Made by a program: the position numbers and the translations under genes. The notes below the pieces were generated by a model. It did not search any database, was not told the DNA's origin, and saw only the letters and a program-made list of their open reading frames with translations. 12,471 nucleotides of DNA from Anaerolineae bacterium (GTDB taxonomy: Bacteria > Chloroflexota > Anaerolineae > 4572-78 > NAK82): contig JAUVPY010000025.1 in NCBI GenBank assembly GCA_030598425.1, positions 1 to 12,471 on the forward strand. The letters are read 5' to 3'. Below, in pieces: positions 7,786 to 12,471 of this stretch. Position 1 is the stretch's first letter; each line of letters opens with the position of its first letter.

Positions 7786-10473
7786 TCAGAGAGTCAGAAA
7801 TCGTGTGCCTTCTTCGGCCATTTGGTCAAGCAGCGCTTTGGTTTCCTCGAACGTGTCGCCAGCTACGCGCTCAACGTTACAGCCAGCCGCGCGCAGCAGC
7901 GCCTCGGCCTCAGACGATACGCCCAAAGGCCCGCCTACGATGGTGACATACTGGGCTTGCATCGCGTCGTCTACCGAGAAGCCGACGGTGGCGCGAAAAC
8001 GGCCGATGTAGTTCTGCGCACCCAAGAAGTCCTCTTCTGCCCAGTCGTCGGGCGTCTGCCATAAGAGAATGTAGTGTCCCATCGGCTTGCCGGTCGGCGT
8101 GGTGACCACTGGGCCTGCGCCAGCCAACGCATCCTGTACCTGGCGACGCAGTTGTCCCCCCCACTCGGCGCCACCATCCCACTGATCGCCGGGGCAGGCG
8201 GTGACTACGTAGTCTTTGTGCGGGTGAATAGCCTCGATAGGCAGATTGAGTTCCTGCAATAGCCAGGCTGTGAGCTGACTTGTGGACAGTAACTGGGCAT
8301 CGGTGGGCGGTTGGTCGGTGAAATTGCCGGCCAGGCAGGTTCCGATGCTGTTGGCGTTGGCGCCGCCAGCGTGCTTGGAGATGACTTCCAGCGGCTGTGT
8401 TTGCTCGATACGACCGTCGTCATAGATAAAGTAATGGAAGCCAACACCTGGCCAGCCTTGCCTCTCAACTTGGTACCTGGCAATTCGGGCGGCCCCCACG
8501 CTCGCGGGCACGCCGCTGTGGTGTAGCACGACGCTGTCGATTTGAGAGCGTTCGCGCGTCGGATAACGATCGGTGGCATGTTTGGGCAGGTCTTCGATTA
8601 CGACATCGATGGAGGGTTGAGGCACAACACCCGTCACGGCCTGCGCGGCGGCCAATTGCTGCTCCAATTCCGCAATACGGGCCTGGAGAGCCGCCAATTG
8701 CCCATCCGCTTGGGCGGCTGCCAACTGTTGTTCGAGCTCTGCGATGCGAGCCTGCAAAGCAGCCACCTGGTCGTCGCCAGGCGTCGGCGCGGCGGGTACG
8801 TTGGCCAACACCTGGTCTACCTGGACCATCAACGCGTCTTTCCATTTCTGCCCTTCCAGCCACTGTTGGCCTGGCGACTGATGGGCGACCAGCTCCTTGA
8901 GGCCCTTAATGTTGTCGCGTTCGACGTCTAGCTGTAGCATCAAATAGGCGCACAAGTGGCCTCCGGCCTCCAATTGCTTAGCCGTAGGGACGGTATTCGT
9001 AAAGTCACCGGCAAAGGCAACTCCCACGCTGTCGTCGCTAAACTGGTAGGCGTGGCCGGTGCGTGTCGATATGGGCTGAGTTTGGCGGATGGTGCCATCG
9101 GCGGCAACAAAAAAGTGATAGGCGATGCCGGCCATGTCGCGATCGCGGACCAGCACGCTGGCGATACGCTCTGGCCCAATGTTCGGGGACATGGCAGTAT
9201 GGTGGATGACGATGGTGTCAACTTGTGCTGTGTCTCGGCTGGGATAGCGCTTGGTGGCATGCCGGGCCAGGCTGCTGCTGATGTCGATGATGGTAGGGGC
9301 GGGAACAGGCGGTGTGGGGAGTGCCCCCCCGGCTTTAGCCTGGGCTAACTGATCTTCCAACTCCCGCATCCGCTGGCGCAATTCGAGCACCTGTGGACCT
9401 GCCAGGCGGAGACGAATCTGGCCCGGTTGGAACTCCTCGGGTACGACACGCTGGAAATACTGTACCGGCAGGCCAGCTTCCTCCAAAACGCTCGTGATAG
9501 GATAGCCACAAATGTCCAGCCCATATTGGTCGAAGAAGTCCAGGAACGCGCCCCTGACAGTTTGTTGCGTCGGCTCGAAGAAGCGCTCGCGCACCAACGG
9601 TTTGACGACTGCTGGCTTGAGAGTAGGACGGGACATATCGCGCAAGGCTGCCACCACCGGTTTGACCTCCCCGCTCACCTTGCGCCACGCGAAAGAGTCC
9701 CAGGTACGGTCGGGTGAAGACATGATGAAGGGAGAAGCAGAGTTGATATAGGGGTATTTGAAAAGCTCCTGGAAGTACTCGACATATTGGCGGGATATTT
9801 CTTCATCGTTGACCGGCAGCCCGCTCTGGGCATTGGAGTTACCGATTTCCAGCAAATCAATGATCTTGCCGGGGAATTTGTCGTGGTAATACTGAAAGCG
9901 CAGCCCCCAAAAGTCAACCAGGTGGTTGCGAGGCTGATCGGGTGTCGTCTGCCAGTAGCAATGCACGCCGAGGAAGTCTGACATCTCTATCGATGGTCGA
10001 CAAATCTCAACCCATTCCAGGTCACGGTGCGGGATGGCCAGGCCCGGAAACCCCAGGGATGCCCACGGACAACTCTGCTTGAGTAGTTTAAAAACGCGCT
10101 GATACCATTCGTTGAAGTCACGCGCGTCAGCGTCCTCCTGTCCCCACCCCTCGTAACGGTGCAAGTGATTAGGTTCGTTGTGAATCTCAAACTTAATGGC
10201 ATAGGGCCGTAGCCCTTCCATAATGGGCACCATACGCTCCGCGAACTGCTGGGGAGTGGGGTGGTGGTCGACGCCCATCCGGTCATCCCAGAGACGGACG
10301 ATAAACTCGACGTCTGGGTTTTCCGTCTGAATGCGCTCAAACACGTCGGGATGTGTTTGGCTCATCATCTTCATTGTTTCGATGCGAGCCTCCCGGATGA
10401 CTTGATAGTCGACCTCTTCGTAGGCAGGGTGATTGCGACCGTGAAGGCCTACCCGGCAAGTCCTAGTGGCCAT
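7786..10473 (-). CDS. Multidomain wall hydrolase: GH-A-like barrel, LGFP-like module and two amidase_2/PGRP domains
   Basis: An 895-residue protein. Residues about 1-280 look like a clan GH-A TIM barrel: Glu100 in EIHNEPN is the expected acid/base and Glu209 in LLEIGNSN the expected nucleophile. Residues about 297-357 resemble an LGFP-like module (GYPITSVLEE, VQYFQRVVPEEF). A coiled coil (362-380) and Pro-rich linker lead to a first N-acetylmuramoyl-L-alanine amidase domain (about 400-556). A repeated coiled coil (571-612) and second linker lead to a second amidase domain (about 625-785). Residues 798-895 are a domain I cannot name. In amidase 2 the zinc ligands His651, His752 and Cys760 are present; in amidase 1 the Cys is missing. 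Predicted role: cutting or binding peptidoglycan or another wall glycan. No signal peptide is visible, although AGGAGAG 7 nt before ATG 10473 supports this start, so the export route is unclear. Confidence 0.87.
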   Translation of the reverse strand: MATRTCRVGLHGRNHPAYEEVDYQVIREARIETMKMMSQTHPDVFERIQTENPDVEFIVRLWDDRMGVDHHPTPQQFAERMVPIMEGLRPYAIKFEIHNEPNHLHRYEGWGQEDADARDFNEWYQRVFKLLKQSCPWASLGFPGLAIPHRDLEWVEICRPSIEMSDFLGVHCYWQTTPDQPRNHLVDFWGLRFQYYHDKFPGKIIDLLEIGNSNAQSGLPVNDEEISRQYVEYFQELFKYPYINSASPFIMSSPDRTWDSFAWRKVSGEVKPVVAALRDMSRPTLKPAVVKPLVRERFFEPTQQTVRGAFLDFFDQYGLDICGYPITSVLEEAGLPVQYFQRVVPEEFQPGQIRLRLAGPQVLELRQRMRELEDQLAQAKAGGALPTPPVPAPTIIDISSSLARHATKRYPSRDTAQVDTIVIHHTAMSPNIGPERIASVLVRDRDMAGIAYHFFVAADGTIRQTQPISTRTGHAYQFSDDSVGVAFAGDFTNTVPTAKQLEAGGHLCAYLMLQLDVERDNIKGLKELVAHQSPGQQWLEGQKWKDALMVQVDQVLANVPAAPTPGDDQVAALQARIAELEQQLAAAQADGQLAALQARIAELEQQLAAAQAVTGVVPQPSIDVVIEDLPKHATDRYPTRERSQIDSVVLHHSGVPASVGAARIARYQVERQGWPGVGFHYFIYDDGRIEQTQPLEVISKHAGGANANSIGTCLAGNFTDQPPTDAQLLSTSQLTAWLLQELNLPIEAIHPHKDYVVTACPGDQWDGGAEWGGQLRRQVQDALAGAGPVVTTPTGKPMGHYILLWQTPDDWAEEDFLGAQNYIGRFRATVGFSVDDAMQAQYVTIVGGPLGVSSEAEALLRAAGCNVERVAGDTFEETKALLDQMAEEGTRFLTL
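8638..8763 (-). repeat. Tandem coiled-coil repeat inside the wall hydrolase gene
   Basis: Two 19-residue units, AALQARIAELEQQLAAAQA, are identical in protein (residues 571-589 and 594-612) and separated by DGQL, a period of 69 bp. The DNA of the two units differs at many third positions, so the amino-acid sequence has been kept by selection rather than by recent duplication. The heptad pattern predicts a coiled coil, probably a spacer or oligomerisation element between the amidase domains. Confidence 0.85.
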
Positions 10474-10580
10474 CTTCTTACTCTCCTGTCATTAACGAAC
10501 GAGGGGCATCCCTCATCTGAAGAAGTTGGGGGATGAGGAGGTACAGCGAGTAAAACACCAAATACGTTTTTCTATGTCGA

Positions 10581-10609
10581 ATTCTACGTCAAGATGCTAC
10601 TATGTGCAA
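10581..10609 (-). promoter_or_regulatory. Candidate sigma-70-type promoter of the wall hydrolase gene
   Basis: Read on the minus strand, TTGCAC (10604-10609) and TAGAAT (10581-10586) are separated by 17 bp. The -10 box matches TATAAT at five of six positions; the -35 box is weaker. It lies 107 bp upstream of ATG 10473. The same boxes and spacing precede the selenoperoxiredoxin gene, which strengthens the call. Confidence 0.4.
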
Positions 10610-10662
10610 GCCGGGGCGAGACTCGGTTCTCTATTGAGGGTATTCAGGTGACCTCCAAATGA

Positions 10663-10700
10663 TTGAGACCCCCGGTTTCTCGAAAAACCGGGGGTCTCAA
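10663..10700 (-). terminator. Perfect 16-bp palindrome after the selenoperoxiredoxin gene (terminator or dispersed repeat)
   Basis: TTGAGACCCCCGGTTT at 10663-10678 is exactly complementary to 10685-10700, with a 6-nt loop. It starts 30 nt downstream of the selenoperoxiredoxin stop, so it would end that transcript. No T-run follows on either strand (TCATTTGG on the minus strand), so it is not a textbook intrinsic terminator. Such GC-rich perfect palindromes are also found as dispersed intergenic repeats. Confidence 0.5.
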
Positions 10701-10730
10701 CCTGGCGCTTTGGCTTGCACTCCAAATGTC

Positions 10731-11483
10731 TCAGGCAATGGCGAGCACTTGATCAAGCTTGGCGCGGTCGAAATTGACGATGATGGTGCCTTTGATATCA
10801 AAGGTGGGTGTCGTTTCATTGCCGTCTGCCCAACCGCGCACACGCTCGGCAGCAGCTCGGTCGCTGGAGATGTCCACCTCCTCGTACTCTATGCCGTGTT
10901 CTTCGAGGTAAGCTCGGGCCCGTGGGCAGCTCGGGCACCACGGCGTGCAGTACAGAACCACGTCGGCGGTAGGCGCGGGTGCGGCCTTGGGTTGGGCCGC
11001 CTCCCAGGCGGCCGCAGCCTCCGGCTCCAACTCGGTCAGGACATGGAACAGCTCTTCGTTGTCGGGCTGATCGTCTTTGTCGTGTACGTCGACGTAGCGT
11101 ACGATGCCCTCTTTGTCGACAATGAAGAGGGCGCGCTCGCTCTTGCCGTTCTCGCGCAGGACGTCATAGCGCTGGGCCACTTCACCGTGGGGGTAAAAGT
11201 CGCTCAGGAGCGGGTAAGTTATCCCCTCCAGGCTTTCGGCCCAGGCGCTCAGGCAAGGAACGCTGTCTACGCTTATACCCAGAACCTGGGTATTCACCCC
11301 TTCGAACCGGTCGAGCGCGACTTGGTACGAAGGGATCTGGTTCGTTCAGACCGGCGTCCAGGCTAGAGGGAAGAAGGCCATGACGACGTTGTTCTGCCCA
11401 CGATAGTCACTCAGGCGAATCTCCCGATCGTCGTGGCTCATCAGCGAGAAATCCGGGGCTAGCTGCCCCACTTTCGGAACCAT
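10731..11483 (-). CDS. Putative selenocysteine AhpE-type peroxiredoxin fused to a mycoredoxin-like glutaredoxin (TGA at codon 46 read as Sec)
   Basis: A 250-codon gene with one internal TGA. Residues 1-150 are an AhpE-like peroxiredoxin: VGQLAPDFSL, then FFPLAWTPV directly before the TGA, and ITYPLLSDFYPHGEVAQRY downstream. The universal peroxiredoxin motif PxxxTxxC falls on Pro39, Thr43 and codon 46, so the TGA occupies the peroxidatic cysteine and is best read as selenocysteine. An Ala/Pro linker (about 151-172) leads to a glutaredoxin domain with C121-P-S-C124 and the cis-Pro region TTPTF (Pro226). This domain resembles actinobacterial mycoredoxin, the known reductant of AhpE, so the fusion probably carries its own electron donor for peroxide removal in the cytoplasm. 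AGGAGG 5 nt before ATG 11483 fixes the start. A shorter reading from GTG 11297 would lack the active site. The alternative is a nonsense mutation or sequence error. Confidence 0.85.
11296..11336 (-). promoter_or_regulatory. Putative bacterial SECIS hairpin
   Basis: In the mRNA the hairpin begins 9 nt after the UGA. A 9-bp lower stem (A-U, U-G, then CCCUUCG with CGAAGGG), a U-U mismatch, 3 bp (ACC with GGU), an AA/C internal loop, and a 4-bp upper stem (GUCG with CGAC) lead to the loop CGCU at 11314-11317. The loop G is 30 nt after the UGA. As I recall the bacterial SECIS consensus, the loop lies 16-37 nt after UGA with a G in its first two positions; both hold. The bulged U of the E. coli fdhF element is not evident. 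Confidence 0.65.
11346..11348 (-). other. In-frame TGA codon, putative selenocysteine codon 46
   Basis: The plus strand reads TCA here, giving TGA on the coding strand. The flanking codons translate as FFPLAWTPV before and TNQIPSY after, in one continuous frame. TGA also serves as a normal stop in this window (for example at 1088-1090), so this is not a reassigned genetic code. Confidence 0.75.
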
Positions 11484-11488
11484 TTCTG

Positions 11489-11494
11489 CCTCCT
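11489..11494 (-). promoter_or_regulatory. Ribosome binding site AGGAGG of the selenoperoxiredoxin gene
   Basis: A perfect Shine-Dalgarno sequence ends 5 nt before ATG 11481-11483. It shows that translation starts 45 codons before the TGA, so the upstream part is expressed and the gene should not be started at GTG 11297. Confidence 0.85.
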
Positions 11495-11615
11495 GTAATG
11501 ATGTTCTATCCGTTAGTTGGTATGGTGTTCTCTGTGTTTTCCGGCCTCAATGTATCGCCTGGTTTCCTCCCGTCATTACATCTCTGTACGTCGGCAATGG
11601 CCTGTCAGGTTCTCA

Positions 11616-11644
11616 ATTCTACCGTGCAATATCCTGCTGTGCAA
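11616..11644 (-). promoter_or_regulatory. Candidate promoter of the selenoperoxiredoxin gene
   Basis: On the minus strand TTGCAC (11639-11644) and TAGAAT (11616-11621) are 17 bp apart, 132 bp upstream of ATG 11483. The extended boxes TTGCACA and TAGAATT are identical to those before the wall hydrolase gene. Confidence 0.4.
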
Positions 11645-11682
11645 ATCCGCTCGTTGACACTGTTAAACGGGATCATCCACAC

Positions 11683-11716
11683 CACGGTTCACTCTTCCAG
11701 TTTTGCGTAAACCGTG
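11683..11716. promoter_or_regulatory. Inverted repeat, possible operator
   Basis: CACGGTT (11683-11689) and AACCGTG (11710-11716) are exact complements separated by 20 bp. The repeat overlaps the -35 side of the candidate AlkD-like promoter and lies upstream of the peroxiredoxin promoter. Seven-base arms can arise by chance, so this is tentative. Confidence 0.25.
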
Positions 11717-11731
11717 AACATGTGTTCTAAT
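11703..11731 (+). promoter_or_regulatory. Candidate promoter of the AlkD-like gene
   Basis: TTGCGT (11703-11708) and TCTAAT (11726-11731) are separated by 17 bp, 80 bp upstream of GTG 11812. The -10 box matches the consensus at five of six positions; the -35 box matches at only three. Confidence 0.25.
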
Positions 11732-11811
11732 TGGGCTGGAACATATGTTGCCCGCTCTGCCGCCATAGGCGCGCTATAGGCGCCCTGGTTTTTCACTTGA
11801 GGAGGTTCCCC

Positions 11812-12471
11812 GTGGCCGAGCCGCTGAAAAGCATGTTTTTTCAGGCAGAATTCTTTGATGACCTGGCCGCCGCGTGCAAAGCGGTCTACCCACCGTTCGA
11901 GCCCGAGACGTTTTTGGCCCGCATCTACGATGAGGGTTGGCACGGCCGCGAACTCAAAGAGCGGATGCGCCATACCACGGTCACGCTGGGCAGCTTGTTG
12001 CCCGAGGACTACCGTACCGCGCTGAGTCTCCTCCGACAGGCGGCCCCGTCACTGGACAACTATGGGTTCGAGAACATGATCTTCCCGGACTTTGTGGAGG
12101 TTTATGGGTTGGACGACTGGGAAGTCTCGCTCCCCGCGTTGGAACAGTTCACACAACTAGCCAGCGCCGAGTTCGCCGTGCGACCCTTCATCCTGAAGGA
12201 CCAGGGGCGGATGTTGGCGCAAATGTTGGAGTGGGCAGGACACGAGAGTCCTCACGTGCGTCGACTGGCCAGCGAAGGTTGCCGCCCGCGCCTGCCCTGG
12301 GCGATGGCGCTGCTCCCCCTCAAAGCCGATCCATCGCCGATCTTGCCCATCCTTGAGCGGCTCAAATTTGATGAGGCAGATTCGGTACGGCGTAGCGTCG
12401 CCAATAACCTAAACGACATCTCGAAAGACAATCCCGGGGTGGTGGTTGATCTCCTGCGACGCTGGCGTACC
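11812..12471 (+). CDS. DNA alkylation repair protein, AlkD superfamily (COG4335-like), 3' end missing
   Basis: The frame is open from GTG 11812 to the right edge, giving 220 residues with no stop, so the C-terminus is outside the window. AGGAGG at 11800-11805, 6 nt before the GTG, sets the start. The N-terminal part has FEPETFLARIYDEGWHGRELKERMRH. The later part carries HEAT-like helical repeats with the strongly conserved stretches SAEFAVRPFI, SPHVRRLASEGCRPRLPWA and SVRRSVANNLNDISKDNP, which I recognise from the COG4335 branch of the AlkD superfamily. AlkD proteins are HEAT-repeat glycosylases that excise N3- and N7-alkylated purines; whether this branch is an active glycosylase is less certain. 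It is divergent from the selenoperoxiredoxin gene, so both may belong to a damage response. Confidence 0.88.
   Translation, partial: MAEPLKSMFFQAEFFDDLAAACKAVYPPFEPETFLARIYDEGWHGRELKERMRHTTVTLGSLLPEDYRTALSLLRQAAPSLDNYGFENMIFPDFVEVYGLDDWEVSLPALEQFTQLASAEFAVRPFILKDQGRMLAQMLEWAGHESPHVRRLASEGCRPRLPWAMALLPLKADPSPILPILERLKFDEADSVRRSVANNLNDISKDNPGVVVDLLRRWRT

Larger units (their letters stand above)
10474..10730. other. Intergenic region between selenoperoxiredoxin and wall hydrolase genes
   Basis: A 257-bp gap with no supported gene. It holds the palindrome at 10663-10700, a candidate promoter for the hydrolase at 10581-10609, and a roughly 100-nt leader. In the leader CCTCATC (10511-10517) can pair with GATGAGG (10532-10538), and an alternative pairing CATCCC/GGGATG shares bases with it. 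These short arms are too weak to call an attenuator. Confidence 0.6.
11484..11811. other. Divergent intergenic region between selenoperoxiredoxin and AlkD-like genes
   Basis: A 328-bp region with no supported gene. It should hold the promoters of both divergent genes; one candidate is listed for each. It also contains an inverted repeat at 11683-11716 and two close copies of ATAGGCGC (11765-11772 and 11776-11783) of unknown meaning. Confidence 0.6.

Noticed and set aside
8638..8763. CRISPR-like or minisatellite DNA repeat
   Set aside because: There are only two units, they lie inside a coding frame, and their DNA differs at synonymous sites; it is a coiled-coil protein repeat.
10507..10538. 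Hairpin or attenuator in the hydrolase leader
   Set aside because: The arms are only 6-7 bp, with a 14-nt loop and no T-run; this could be chance in a GC-rich leader.
10731..11297. Peroxiredoxin gene starting at GTG 11297, or an ordinary pseudogene
   Set aside because: The upstream codons continue the peroxiredoxin fold in the same frame from a strong ribosome binding site, and the only interruption is TGA exactly at the catalytic position followed by a SECIS-like hairpin. A pseudogene cannot be fully excluded without the rest of the genome.
10659..11366. Long plus-strand open frame (235 codons) opposite the peroxiredoxin
   Set aside because: It is antisense to a clear peroxiredoxin-glutaredoxin frame, has no ribosome binding site, overlaps the palindrome, and its protein resembles nothing known.
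11654..11676. TTGACA at 11654-11659 as a -35 box
   Set aside because: No -10-like hexamer is found 16-18 bp downstream on the plus strand.

Overview
The window looks like chromosomal DNA from a bacterium of the phylum Chloroflexota (Anaerolineae- or Caldilinea-like). This is an inference. It rests on a large cell-wall hydrolase that combines a GH-A-type glycosidase fold, an LGFP-like module and tandem peptidoglycan amidase domains, and on a companion Gly-linker protein, an architecture I associate with that phylum. Coding is dense, and several proteins are on each strand. No tRNA, rRNA, CRISPR array or insertion sequence was recognised.

Layout. (1) 1-6096, plus strand: six co-directional genes with gaps of 3 to 44 bp. 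They are the 3' half of a hydantoinase/oxoprolinase (HyuA-like) gene, an FCD-type GntR regulator, a QueG/COG1600-like iron-sulfur protein, an EamA/DMT transporter, a RACo-like ATP-dependent corrinoid reductive activase (2Fe-2S plus ASKHA) and a second EamA/DMT transporter. The activase and the QueG-like protein both point to corrinoid chemistry. The methyltransferase and corrinoid protein they would serve are not visible and may lie upstream. (2) 6123-10473, minus strand: an 895-residue multidomain wall hydrolase, then scpA (chromosome condensation), then a 259-residue two-domain protein. The three are closely spaced and may share a transcript. (3) 10731-11483, minus strand: a peroxiredoxin-glutaredoxin fusion. 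(4) 11812 to the right edge, plus strand: the N-terminal part of an AlkD-superfamily DNA alkylation repair protein, divergent from the peroxiredoxin.

The most notable item is the peroxiredoxin. A conventional reading gives a truncated 188-residue protein starting at GTG 11297. A strong AGGAGG ribosome binding site and an ATG at 11483 show instead a 250-codon gene with one in-frame TGA at codon 46, exactly where the PxxxTxxC peroxidatic cysteine belongs. A 41-nt imperfect hairpin starts 9 nt after the TGA, and its apical loop has G and U about 30 nt downstream. This is the arrangement of a bacterial SECIS element. I therefore read the gene as a selenocysteine-containing AhpE-type peroxiredoxin fused to a mycoredoxin-like glutaredoxin, its probable reductant.

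Other points of interest: the wall hydrolase carries an internal duplication (coiled coil, linker, amidase) whose two amidase copies have lost different active-site residues. The wall-hydrolase and selenoperoxiredoxin genes are preceded by near-identical candidate promoters (TTGCACA, 17-bp spacer, TAGAATT). A perfect 16-bp palindrome lies just after the peroxiredoxin gene.
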